From Bacteroidota bacterium (GTDB taxonomy: Bacteria > Bacteroidota > Bacteroidia > Bacteroidales > Bacteroidaceae), in NCBI GenBank assembly GCA_023458215.1, contig JAEXAJ010000058.1, positions 1 through 64,000 on the forward strand: a stretch of 64,000 nt of DNA. The letters are read 5' to 3'. Below, piece by piece: positions 38,201 through 49,800 of the stretch. The notes below the pieces were generated by a model. The model was not told where the DNA came from. It saw nothing but the letters and a program-made list of their open reading frames with translations, and did not search any database. Within the stretch, counting starts at the first letter, position 1; each line of letters begins with the position of its first letter. The translations under genes and the position numbers were made by a program.

Positions 38201-40627
38201 GCTTATCCGAATGCAAAGGTCCTGTATCCGGGCAAGGAAGATTTTACGCCGGAGAACCGTGTCCGTATTTTCCATGACATCAAAAATAACAATTGGGATT
38301 GCATCATCCTGACGCATGACCAATTCGGAAAGATACCGCAGTCTCCCGAAATACAGCAGCAGATTTACGGACAAGAAATCGACAATATCGAAGAGAACCT
38401 CACCGTGTTTGAGAAGGAAGGGAACGAAGTGAGCGGCTGGGTAAAACGCGGACTTGAGAAAAGAAAAGAAAATCTGGAAGCAAAGCTCGAAAAACTGGAC
38501 CAAACTATCAAGGAGCGGACGGACAATGTGATTGATTTCAGGCAAATGGGCATCGACCACCTATTCATTGATGAATCGCACAATTTTAAAAACCTAATGT
38601 TTAACACCCGTCACGCAAGGGTTTCGGGTCTCGGAAATCCCGAAGGAAGTCAAAAAGCTATGAACCTGTTATTCGCCATCCGCACCATACAGGAACGAAC
38701 GGGCAAAGATTTGGGAGCTACTTTTTTATCAGGAACTACTATTTCCAACTCCCTTACGGAGCTTTATCTTCTGTTCAAATACTTGCGCCCGAAAGAGATG
38801 GAACGGCAAGGCATCACCTGTTTCGATGGCTGGGCGGCTGTATTTGCCAAAAAGACAACCGATTTTGAGTTTTCGGTAACGAACAAGATTGTACAGAAAG
38901 AACGGTTCAGGTACTTCATCAAAGTTCCGGAACTCGCCAATTTTTATGCGGAGATAACCGATTATAAAACGGCCGAGGATGTAGGGGTGGATAAACCGAG
39001 ACTAAATGAGCAACTCGTCAGTATTCCGCCGACGCCCGACCAGGAGATGTATATTGAAAAACTAATGCAGTTTGCCGAAACAGGAGATGCTACCTATATT
39101 GACAGACCACCTTTGTCGGACTCGGAAGAGAGCGCAAAAATGCTGATAGCTACAACCTGTGCCAGTAAAATGTCACTTGATATGCGCCTGATAGATACAG
39201 GGTACGGAGATAATCCCGGAAACAAGGCATCCCATTGTGCGGAAAAGATAGCTGAATATTATTATAAATATCTCGAACAAAAAGGAACGCAGTTTGTCTT
39301 TTCTGATTTAGGTACTTATAAATCAGACCGATGGAACGTATATAGTGAGATAAAACGCAAGTTGATGGAAGACCATAATATTCCCCGGCATCAGATACGT
39401 TTCATTCAGGAGGCAACTACCGACAAGACGCGAAAAGAGATGTTTGATGATATGAACAGTGGGAAGATACGTGTTCTGTTCGGCTCCACCCAGAAATTGG
39501 GAACCGGTGTAAATGCGCAGGTCCGTGCCGTGGCAAGCCATCATCTTGACATCCCCTGAAGGCCATCCGATTTAGAGCAGCGTAACGGCAGGGCGGCCCG
39601 AAAAGGAAATATTATCGCAAAGGAATATGCCGACAATACAGTGGACAGCTTTATTTATGCGGTTAAGAGGTCATTGGATAGTTATCGCTTCAACACGCTC
39701 CAAAATAAATCAGTGTTCATCCATCAGATGAAATCCTGCAATCTGGCAACACGAACCCTTGATGAAGGGGGAATAGACGAAAACAGTGGGGCTAATTACA
39801 GTGAGTATGTAGCCATGCTCTCCGGTAATGAGGATTTGTTGGAGAAGGCAAAGCTGGAAAAAAAGCAGGTCGTTCTCGAAAGTGAGAAGCAAGCCTTCCA
39901 ACGCAGTAAAGGAAATGCCAGAGGAAAACTCAAGGAGTTTACCGAAGAGATAGAGAAGAACAATACTTTCATTGAACGCTTTACCAAAGACTGGGAGTGC
40001 CTGAACCAGAAAGCCCCGAAAGACAGCGAAACCGGACTGCGCTCCAATCCGTTAAAGTTGGATGGCGTGGCAAGTGGTGATATTGATGCACTTGGTAGGA
40101 AACTGTCCGTTATCAATGAAAAAGCGAGGACAGAAAATGACTACATGAAAATCGGTACGTTGTTCGACTTTCGTATATTGGTGCGCACCGAGAAGCAATG
40201 GGATGGAGGATTGGAGTTTTTGCAAAACAAGTTTATGATTGAAGGATTGGACGGTCTGAAATATACCTATAATAATGGTAACATCGCCAAAGACCCGAAG
40301 CTGGCAGTAGCTAATTTCATCAGCGCATTGGAGCGTATTCCCGACTTGATTGTCAAACGCCGGGAGAAAAATGTGGAAATGGAGAAAAGTCTCCCCGTAT
40401 TGCGAGAGATTGTTGCGGCTACATGGCCTAAAGAAAAAGAACTGAAACAGCTCAATGAAGACATACTCGCACTTAACAGGCAGATTCAGTTAACCATTCA
40501 GCCAAAAAAGCAACATGAGGATACGGATAATGATGAACTTGTCATTGGCAATGATGTGGCGGCAGCCAGACATATACCTTCTCAGAAGGTTATTGTTCCT
40601 CATGCAGGGTTGAAGAAAATATCTTAA
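35300..40627 (+). CDS. Giant N6-methylase/SF2 helicase protein, two in-frame TGA
   Basis: 1775 codons when TGA codons 60 (35477-35479) and 1420 (39557-39559) are translated. Order: N-terminal [13 protein letters not shown]6-MTase-like domain ([16 protein letters not shown] in place of NPPY), coiled linker, SF2 helicase with Walker [14 protein letters not shown] box ([12 protein letters not shown]), motif III SGTT, motif V LGTGVNAQ and motif VI split by the TGA: [24 protein letters not shown]. In SNF2-like relatives the residue at x is an almost invariant Trp. The first TGA falls at [12 protein letters not shown], also Trp in relatives. Sequence after each TGA continues intact to a normal end. 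Probably protects or processes transferred DNA. Confidence 0.9.
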
Positions 40628-40724
40628 ATGTTTTCCACGGCACATTGCGGAAACCCCGGAAGCTACGTAAACTTCACTTCCGCAGGTTTTCGCAAAGAGC
40701 CGTTTCCAGAAAGTGACAAAGGCA

Positions 40725-40761
40725 CGGCAGGCAGCCCGGATAAATCCGACTCTGCCTGCCG
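40725..40761 (+). terminator. Strong GC-rich hairpin after helicase gene
   Basis: CGGCAGGCAG (40725-40734) pairs with CTGCCTGCCG (40752-40761), and an inner CGGAT/ATCCG extends the stem. No T tract follows, so it may be a terminator shared by the convergent helicase and HTH genes. Confidence 0.65.
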
Positions 40762-40793
40762 CACCCTTGTCTGTTAGTTTGGTCCGACCCATA

Positions 40794-41120
40794 TTATTCT
40801 TCCTCAAAAGAAAGACTTTCCACCTGTTTGGCTATCGCTTTACCGTCAATGGAATCCTTCAGATTGATAATATCTACGATAGAATAATGTCTTGTACCAT
40901 TCTCTTCTTCAGCAAAACGGAGACGACCGTTTAACCGTTGTTTCTCGATTTCCGCAGGGTCGAGGTTTATCAACTCGCAAACCTCATCCGGTAGCATGGA
41001 TAGTTCCACATTATTGTCCTGACAGATATGTTGCATCACGGCCAACATATTCAACGTTTTTTTGTGATTTCTCACAAGAGCAGCAAACGAATTGCTCTCA
41101 ATTTTAATCATTCTCTTCAT
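40794..41120 (-). CDS. Small helix-turn-helix-type element protein
   Basis: 108 residues from MKRMIKIESN (an upstream start at 41153 lies within the neighbouring gene). A MerR/excisionase-like region is suggested by NLDPAEIEKQRLNGRLRFAEEENG and a following basic-aromatic strand (HYSIVDIINL). It overlaps the next HTH gene by 17 bp; the pair is common at the regulatory end of Bacteroides conjugative elements. Likely a DNA-binding regulator or excision factor. Confidence 0.65.
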   Translation of the reverse strand: MKRMIKIESNSFAALVRNHKKTLNMLAVMQHICQDNNVELSMLPDEVCELINLDPAEIEKQRLNGRLRFAEEENGTRHYSIVDIINLKDSIDGKAIAKQVESLSFEEE

Positions 41121-41421
41121 AACGTTTTCTTTTTGAGTTTTCTTCTTTTTCAAGTAATACAGCTTTCAGAACATCCGTCCGGAGATAGTAAATCTTTCCC
41201 TTGTCCCGGTAAAAGGGAAGTGAGCCGTCATTACGCCTTCTTAGTAGTGTCCTGTCCGACATCTTGGTCAGCAAGCGCACACCTTTCGAGTCCAGTATCT
41301 CGCTATCAGGCATACTGGGAATGACGGGTGAAAGCAGCTTCTCGATGGAATTCACTTTTGAGAGAATGGTGCTGAGCAGGTGGGTAATCTGTCCGTCCCC
41401 TTTGGTTCTTCTTTTATTCAT
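41104..41421 (-). CDS. Excisionase-like helix-turn-helix protein
   Basis: 105 residues. The MerR-like HTH (ILDSKGVRLLTKMSDRTLLRRRNDGSLPFYRDKGKIYYLRTDVLKAVL) is the HTH_17/excisionase pattern, with the N-terminal LSTILSKVNSIEKLL helix. Such proteins regulate integrase-mediated excision in Bacteroides elements. No integrase is seen next to it. Confidence 0.8.
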   Translation of the reverse strand: MNKRRTKGDGQITHLLSTILSKVNSIEKLLSPVIPSMPDSEILDSKGVRLLTKMSDRTLLRRRNDGSLPFYRDKGKIYYLRTDVLKAVLLEKEENSKRKRYEEND

Positions 41422-41905
41422 AATCGCCTGTATTTATTGTTTTATGGTGCAATATTACAGTGTTCTTATGAGGCCATCGGTTAATCAACCGTTGAGCAAC
41501 CGTCAAAAAGTGACATTTACCGCCAAAAAATAGTCAGAGAGCTTTCTTCCGACTATTCTAATTACCAAAGATATATTTTTTATCCGTTATGATTGAATTT
41601 TATATTATTCCATTGGATTTTTATATTCCTAGTTCATTGATTCTGCAATGTAAGAGAAAGAATGGCATGATAAAGCATTCTGTGAAAGTATTCTTCTTTA
41701 TTCATAAGAGCAAATTATAAAAAATAGCGAAGTACCAATTCTCCTTGTGTAAAAATTAGTAGACAGTGGTTATATTCAACATTCCGTACTAATCAAATTC
41801 TAATAATTTTAGATGGTGGTAGTAAAAAAGATTATTTGTCTACAAAAAAAACTTTTTGATGCAATAATTCTTCTACTTCAAATTTATCACTATTTTTGTA
41901 ACATT
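41422..41905. other. Divergent spacer before vsr
   Basis: 484 AT-rich bp between the leftward HTH gene and vsr, no gene. A -7 box TATTTTTG (41891-41898, TAnnTTTG) lies only 7 bp before the vsr ATG at 41906, so a transcript from it would be nearly leaderless; an internal start at 41940 would have a normal leader. A possible junction between the conjugative element and the defence island lies here. Confidence 0.4.
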
Positions 41906-42401
41906 ATGGATATCTGGGATAAAAAAACGTTCCGCCGTTATGGCAAAGATCAGGAGCAAGGATACGAAGCCTGAGTGTATTGTTCGTCGATACTTGTATT
42001 CCCGTGGTTACCGCTACCGTAAGAATGTAAAAAAGCTACCGGGTACCCCTGATATTGTATTATACAAATATGGTATTGTGATATTCATTCATGGTTGTTT
42101 TTGGCATGGGCATGAGATTGATGGTCATATTCCTCATTCAAATATTGATTTTTGGAAGAAAAAAATAGAACGAAACAAACAGCGCGATGAACATAATAAG
42201 AAAGCTTTAATAAGATTAGGATGGAAAGTCATGACTGTGTGGGAATGTCAACTAAAATCAGCCATTCGAGAACAGAGCCTGTTGGAGATGGAATATTGGA
42301 TTAATCATTCTTATTTGGAATATTTCAGGAAGAAATCATCTAAGTTTTATAGAGTTGATGAAGCTAATTTATCTGTTTTTGCTGAAGAATATATAAAATA
42401 G
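41906..42401 (+). pseudogene. vsr: Vsr-like endonuclease with 7-A frameshift
   Basis: Very short patch repair endonuclease; it nicks at T:G mismatches arising from 5-methylcytosine deamination. The main frame from 41940 shows VRRYLYSRGYRYRKNV, GTPDIVL (catalytic Asp), FIHGCFWHGH and WKVMTVWECQL. The true start is 41906: MDIWDK followed by a run of seven A (41921-41927). With six A the frame reads MDIWDKKRSAVMAKIRS, the family's N-terminus; with seven it is frameshifted to a stop at about 41970. So the gene is either broken, phase variable by slippage, or begins at 41940. Stop TAG. Confidence 0.8.
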
Positions 42402-42746
42402 GGGAAGCCCCAATAACGATACGTTTGGAAGCACAACAATTATCTATAGTTTTCTAGATGATGTAAAATACTAGATACCATACATGTTTGGGCAATTTAT
42501 TTTCTTATCCATATTCATAACTGTAATATAGATCATTCAAAAATATTTAGTAGAGTTTTTTTGATAACTTAAAAGTTGCGGCAAAGTCCTAAAATTTCTA
42601 ATATCTTTCCAAACTTTGATAAGGATGTTTACTGAATATTCCTAATTATTGATTTAAAAATATTCCTCCGATGTAAAAATGCTGATTTTAAGTTTAGTAG
42701 AATATTTCATGGTATAAAATTCACCGATAACTTATGTTGATTTTAC
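42402..42746. other. AT-rich gap between convergent vsr and nuclease genes
   Basis: 345 bp without gene or strong structure; a small GGGGAAGCCCC hairpin follows vsr. Nothing else is seen. Confidence 0.4.
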
Positions 42747-43829
42747 TCAATTTTTATGAATATTAGTCTTAGGTAATTCATATACTATAGTACGATCCGT
42801 TTTTTTGTATATACCATCTACAGGCTGCAAAACATTTGTGAAAGCAAAGCGCTTTCCTATTAAATCAAGTTGATATAAATCAGTCCATTTACTGATGGAT
42901 ATTGCTTCACCATATAAATCCCTAAGTAATAGAACTCCTCTATTAGAGCATTCTATAACATCTCCAATGACAAAATATTTTTCTCGTAAATTGCTATTAA
43001 TATAAGCATCGCATAAATGTCTTATTTCACAATACTTGCAATGCTCATGTAATATCTGAATATTCTCAATCGTATTATTAAGGATATGTTTGTTTATAGC
43101 TGATACTTTATTCTTGATTTGATCAATCATTGAAATATAGTCATCTCTCAAAATAGGTACATCGTATTCAGTCATTGTATCAGTCTGAACAATCGTGAGT
43201 TTGACTACTTTACGATTAAAAGAATTTTCATAACAGATAGCATATAAGTTCAACTGATTAATATATATTTCCTTTATATTATTATTATCATCTAGAATAC
43301 TGCCGGACTTATAATCAATAATCTCACTATCCTCATGGATAAATGCTACTTTATCTATATAACCGAGGATTAGATCTTCATAAGAGACCTTTACTTCAGT
43401 ACACTTATGAATTCCTGTATGCTGTTGATTACCTATTTCTATAGGCTTTATATTCATTGCAGACAAACATGAAGAGTACATCTTATTATAGTCTGTTAAA
43501 TCAAAGAAAGATAATGAAGGGTATAACTCCAAAATTTCCTTTTCCTTCTTTGTTATGAGTTCTGACCACATAGAAAGATAGGTAGCCTTATCCGGTACTA
43601 ATCCATGAACTCTCCTTTCGAAGAGTTCATGGATTATAGTACCAAGATATTGATGACGAGATAAGGATGGGATGAGAAGCTTACGGTACTCATCGCCAAA
43701 TTTACTTTGAGCAAATCGACGAAACACAAAGGGATACCAGCATATATTATTATATGCACTAGGCGATATTGCCCCCACCTTGCTATCTGGAAAGGAAATA
43801 TGAATGTCAGGGATTTTATTGATAATCAT
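42747..43829 (-). CDS. Cas4/RecB-like PD-(D/E)XK nuclease with Fe-S cysteines
   Basis: 360 residues. Conserved residues of the RecB/AddB/Cas4 nuclease: His67 in TIIHELF, Asp159 in GYID, Asp172-x-Lys174 in IDYKSG, and QLNLY (192-196). Four cysteines for an iron-sulfur cluster: Cys30, then Cys264-x2-Cys267-x5-Cys273 (HCKYCEIRHLC), the iron-staple arrangement of AddB and Cas4. Its ATG overlaps the end of the DruE-like gene by 14 bp, so it belongs to the defence operon as last gene. It may correspond to one of the accessory Druantia type II proteins (DruF or DruG); I cannot tell which. Ends with TGA. Confidence 0.85.
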   Translation of the reverse strand: MIINKIPDIHISFPDSKVGAISPSAYNNICWYPFVFRRFAQSKFGDEYRKLLIPSLSRHQYLGTIIHELFERRVHGLVPDKATYLSMWSELITKKEKEILELYPSLSFFDLTDYNKMYSSCLSAMNIKPIEIGNQQHTGIHKCTEVKVSYEDLILGYIDKVAFIHEDSEIIDYKSGSILDDNNNIKEIYINQLNLYAICYENSFNRKVVKLTIVQTDTMTEYDVPILRDDYISMIDQIKNKVSAINKHILNNTIENIQILHEHCKYCEIRHLCDAYINSNLREKYFVIGDVIECSNRGVLLLRDLYGEAISISKWTDLYQLDLIGKRFAFTNVLQPVDGIYKKTDRTIVYELPKTNIHKN

Positions 43830-46800
43830 AATATTTTCTCAGATATGATGCACAAGCTCCAAGCCTCCTCACCAAATTAAATGTATCAATTGTAGCAACA
43901 TCATTAGAACTAATACCAAAATGTTCATTACATATTTCTGAAAGCAAATGGTTACGGCTATTAGAATAGTCACCGATTGCACCTGGAAGATTTGTTTCCC
44001 AAAGTGGATGTATGGCAAACAGGTACTTATTATTTAAGGATTTGATAAATGGTATATTATTGATTACTCCAACTTTATATCGACCACTAAAAAAGCACTT
44101 GTTTAAATCAACCAAGAGCCTCTCAGACATAATAGTCCAACCTTGAAGTTCTGGATAATTAAAATTACCATCCAAGCCGACTTTATACTCTTTATCGGTC
44201 AACAAACGTAATAATGAGATGCCTAATCTCCAATCTAAAAGACCATGATATGGCATATTATTGTATGTAGATAAACATTCATAACATGTTGATTCACAAA
44301 CTTCCATATGATGAACAGAGAACATCTTTTCAAAAAACATCTCTTTTCCTTCAAGTATACGCTTTGTATAATCATCAAAATGCTCAAAGAAATCTACTAC
44401 AAAACCAGATCCGCTAACCTGTTCATCAGCTAAAACGATCTGACCAAATAGTTCTACTTTCACAGGATCAACTATATCAATTTCGCGAGGATCAACATCC
44501 AATTGAGCCGCAATAGCTCTTTGAAGGATAAACGATAAAGAGTAATATGCTGCTCTTACACCTTGTCCTGCAAAATGCAATTTGCCGGTGCCTTGGTCGA
44601 ACAAAAGTGGATTCAACTGAACTCCTTTTATAGGATGCTTAGGAGTAAGTTTTATCACATTTGTAATTTTTTGAGCTGCAAGATAAATGGATTCCTCGTT
44701 GCTATCATTTTCTATCTTAATGGAGATGCTATCATTACCTTCATTTCTCTTGATAGTGGTAGTTCTTCCAGACTCAAGTAGTTTTAAAGTGTCCCCATCA
44801 GGAACCTGCGTTACGATCCATTGCTGGAAATCCGAATTTACATGTGTAGAGCGGGTACGATAAGAAACATTCGCTAATTTACCTATCAGTTTTTCATCAT
44901 TCAATCGCCATGTCCAATCTTTGGGAAATAATTCTAGAATACAATTATTAGATTCTTTTACTATACCATCAGAGTTTTGGCTTTCTGCTATCACGCCCTT
45001 ACGATTAACAAAAATGCCTCTATCTGTACTCCTATTATCACCCGGAGTCATGTCTGTTATAAAAGCATTAGGGGTTCGAAGGTTTAATATCTCCAATCCT
45101 GATCCACATTCCGGACATATATTGGATATTAAATGTAACTCATTTTTCTCGTCAAATTTTCTCGTAGAAAAATACGTGCAAGCTTGACTAGTGCATTTAC
45201 GCATTGTTGTTTGTAATGAAAATATATCATTTCCAGAAATAGATTTTAGCAATTTAATCCCTCCAGGTCTTAGGCTATCATAAAATTCAATAGATGATGG
45301 TACAAAACCAATAGCTGTCACAACTCTCTTGTCTTTGGTAACCTGAGATTTTGGAGCGAAAGAAGTGACAGCCATTTCAATATCTCTACTAACAGATGAA
45401 AGATCGGGTGAAATAGTATGATCTTCCCAATTAAAACCGGTATATAAGTTTCTTATTCTTGTAGGCATACCATACATGGGAAGCAAACCAAATTCAGCTA
45501 ATGTTTCAGCTATATCATTACTAGCTATTTGTTCATTTGACAATGCCATATTGATTTCGTCATATAGTCTTCCATCAGTAGCCCATTTAACAAGGTCATT
45601 TTTTCTTGACAAAAAAAGCAAGGATGCTATTTCATCTATGATGCCAACATTAGCCTCATTTGACAGCCATGATTTTATAGCGGAAGCATACTTGCTCCAA
45701 TCCTTCTTCATGCCAAATTCACCATGTGTACTTCCGGGTAAATTGTCAGTAGGTGACGATAAGCCCTTGAAAGCATAATAAAGTACTTCCTTATTGAATA
45801 GCCTTTGTACTATGTCAAAGCTATTCATAGACAAGAAAGGGGTAGGAGGCTGATCTCCTGTAATTTGATGTGGATTGTAAAAATAATGTTCATCATGGCT
45901 TCTACCTCTACAAAGTGTGAGAATCATAGAGTATGATTGCCCTCTACGACCGCCACGACCTACTCGCTGTTGGTAATTATAACGCTGAGGAGGCATATTC
46001 GCTAACATGACGGCTTGCAAAGAGCCAATATCAACACCTACCTCCATTGTAGTCGTGACGCATAATATATCAATAGACTTAACTTTCTTATATATATCTG
46101 CAAGGTTGGTATTATTAGTGATAATAAAGTCTTTAAAATTTCTTTGGCGCTCAGCTTGATTGTCTGTTTGACCTGTCAGCTCCTCACAGTGAATTTTAAT
46201 TGGATCTCGACCTATTCTTTGGTTTAGAACAATATAATTGTCTTTCTGTATGTCGGATATCAAAATTTTATCACTATCTTGCAAATGAGTCAAACAATTA
46301 CAACAGACATCAGCAGACTTGTGCAAGTGTATGCGCTTGCATTGTGGACATATGTATCCAAAGGAATCTGGTTCAATGATACGAATAATAATATTTGAAA
46401 TATCGAGAAGAAGATTTTTGTGTCCCTTCACGTGTAAATATTCGTATACGGCGTTTCCTAATCCCTCTTTTTCAATGCCAAATTTAATAGCACATTTATT
46501 AATATAGTTTTTAAGAGCCTTGGGAGCATCCTTAAATCCAGTCGCAGTATTAGTTTCTTCCAAACCAAAGGGATTTGGGCTATATCTAAACTTATCGCCC
46601 AATATGCGCATTGAAGAAGATATAAGTTGGTGGAATGATTGAACATCAATGGCGGATATATTAAACCTCATCAATAACTCTCTTGTTTCCTGATAATTAT
46701 ATTTAATAGTAACATATCCAATGCCAGCCGACTCTATATTATAAAATAATCTTCCAAATAAAATTTTTGATAGAATTTCTTTTATAGATTTGGATGCTTT

Positions 46801-49800
46801 ATCTTGGTAACGAGCTACAGCTTCTTCACCAAATTCATCATTGATTTCATACCATGGATATTTTCTACTGTTCTGGATATAAATTTGTTGCTCCCAATCG
46901 CAGCCAGCGGGGTTTACACCTAATTTATACATCGCGCTGTATAATTTAGAGTCTTTAAGGTGCTTTGAGTGAATCAAATCAATTATACTAACATATTGTT
47001 TACTATCTTTTGAAAAAGCAATCTCATTTTTAAGTACTTTGGTTTGGTTTAGAAGGTACTCAGATAGTGCTTCGTTATTTCTGTTTTGATTATAGAAGTT
47101 TTCAACACTCACCAATTCTTCTTCTTTTTTAGTAATGTGATTCTGAGATTCTGAGATAGTATCATTACATAACGAAATGAAAACATCTCTCAATAGGTCT
47201 GTAAATTGTTCTCTTTCTATGCCATTGGCAACACTTGCAGCATCTTCCCTACTATCTGAAAAAGACACCAATTTGGGTTTATTCAATGTGGGAAGGTGAT
47301 AAAATAGCTCACGCGCAAAAGTCTGAGTCGTTTTGGAGAAACCTGTCCTAAAACCTCGAAGAGGAGATAATCTACGTTTTGAATAGTGATGATCGGCACC
47401 ACAAAAGGGGCAATGAGAGGGTAAAGCTGGCGCTGACTTTTCTTCATCACTAGTCAGTTCTGCCCTGTAGTATAAGCCGTCAATAAACTCAGCACCAGCA
47501 CTAAAATGTCTTCTATTGGTAATTATTTCTCCGGACAGGGCATTAATTTGTGCAGGAATCCAATCGCAATCTGCAACAGTGAAATTCTCTGAATGCAAAC
47601 TCTTCCTATGCTTTTTAATAATCCCATTGTGGTCTTCTTTGAGATAAGCTATTCTTTGATAATCATTACTATTCTTATCAACAGGCCAAAAGATGGCATA
47701 TTCGTTATAAGTACGCTTATCTACAATAACTTGGGTTGATTGTTCAGGTAAGCTCTCAATACTAGAAGATGTAGGTAATAAGTAGATTGTTCCATCTTCG
47801 TCAATATGTCTTTTACCCCCATAAAAAATGCTACCGCAATCCTCACAATAGAGTAACTCAAGAATACGATGATTGTCACGTTTCTCATCAATAATTGTAG
47901 GAGAAGCATGTAACCGACCAACAGGTTTGTTTTCTGTCCAATTACAAGTATCAATAGTCGCCCACAAACCGCCAATATTTTTAAAGAAGAAGTGGAATCT
48001 TAAACGTGGAATTAGCATCTTGGAATCACCACTTAGTGTATTTCCAAACATATCAAATAAGCCACGTGCTATAATTAATCCTTCAGCAGCTTGGTATCTA
48101 TCAGGATCCACCTCCCCAAATAATTGGTAAAAGTACTTGCCTAGCTTATTATTGTCGTCTTCGTCTATACTATTATGGTCTGCAAATGGGATTGCTCTAT
48201 TTTTTCCATATTCGATGCCACAATCAAAGAGATCATAAAATCTTTGAGTAAGAGCTAATTTATCAGAAATAAGTAAGTATAACAGCTTCTGAATAACGTT
48301 TTCACCAATGGCGTTAATGCCAGTGAAAGAGGATAGTTCGTCAACAATTTGTTGTAATACTTTAAGAACAGATTTACTAGAGGAAGACAAAACTTTTCCA
48401 GGAATTAACTCTTCTTGAAGAGAATCAAAGCATGTGTCATTTTGTTGATAAAGGTCTTTGATTCTTTTGAATGGACTTGTGGGAAGTATTGAATTGTATT
48501 GCTGATATACCTCCACGCGAGGTCCTGTGATAATATTATCAGCGCTGAAATCACGATTAAAAAAGTCTTTGAGATACTGTATACTCTTTGAATCCGAAGG
48601 ATCTAAAGAGGCGGAAGAAGCCAATATACGCAACTGTTTGCTATCTGGTGATAGACCAAGACGGTGTATTAGTAAACGTAAAAGATAAGCAATTTCGGTG
48701 CCAGATGTTCCTCTGTTAAGATGTAGCTCATCAATCACCAAATGAAAAATTCTAGTTGGATTTTCTTTGTTAGATTCGCCTTCCAACCATTCTCTGGTTT
48801 TTTCAATCATAGATGATTCAACTGCTCTCATCAGCATAATAGCCAACATTGAGTAATTGGTAATTAAAATATCAGGAGGAGTTTGCTGCATATCAAATCT
48901 CGAACGCATTTCCGATGAAATACGACCGCCTTTTCCTTTAAGTCTTTGGAAGGTATATTTGAGTGCTTTTCGTCTTTTTTGTTCTGTGGAATCAGCCTCG
49001 GCTTCATTAATCCAATTATCAATTTGAATAGACTGATTCTCAATATCTTTGAGAACATCCTTCAATTTATCAAGTTTTAGTTTACGCTGTCTTTTGAGCT
49101 TAATCTCTGTTTCGGTATCATTAGCCCTTTTGAATTGTCCGGAAACAGGGGTAGCACTGTTGTATCTCCCGAAGAAAATGCGGTTACCATGAAACTGAGA
49201 ATCCATGAGTTCTTGTATTTCATCGCTATCAAGTGCTTCACGTAAACGCGCCATCTGATCTTCTACCAAAGCATTCATCGGATATACTACGATTGCTCTA
49301 ATGGCTGCAGGACGTATCTCATTGGGACGTTGCATTGCGTCAATCGAAAAAACGCCATTATTTCCTTCGAAAGATAGAATAGTTCTTTCATCAATGCGTC
49401 TATTCCACCAATCGTTGAGAGGATATGGGGAGTTATCCTTGCTAGGCCAAGATACAGCTTCTTTGATAATATCTGCAAAGAGTGGTAGCAAGAATGATTC
49501 TGTCTTACCAGAGCCTGTACCTGAAGTGATGATACAATCTTTACTCTCCAATCCATGTCTCAACATTTCATATTGGTGGTTGTACATGGGATAGTTCATT
49601 AAACCCGTGTTAACAAATTGTTTAAAGAGAGTTATTGCATTGATAGGCATATTTGGAAGATCTGTATTTTCCAAATCTGTTATTTTTAGCTTATTGCCAT
49701 TGCGTTCCTTATGGGGATAAGCTGGCAATGGTTCTATCCATGGTTCTCTACTAAGAACTTGATCTTTATAGAGTAAATCTTCACGTTCAGATTCAAAACT

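Noticed and set aside
17581..39559. Deamination of Dcm-type methylated CCWGG after loss of Vsr as cause of the TGA codons
   Set aside because: Deamination at the inner C of CCWGG changes TGG to TAG, not TGA, and the ten sites lack a common CCWGG context. The base before the changed C on the other strand is mixed (six T, two C, two G).
17581..39559. Sequencing or assembly error as explanation of all ten TGA
   Set aside because: Typical errors are indels in homopolymers, but these are ten single substitutions of one kind at separate places. Raw-read confirmation is still needed.
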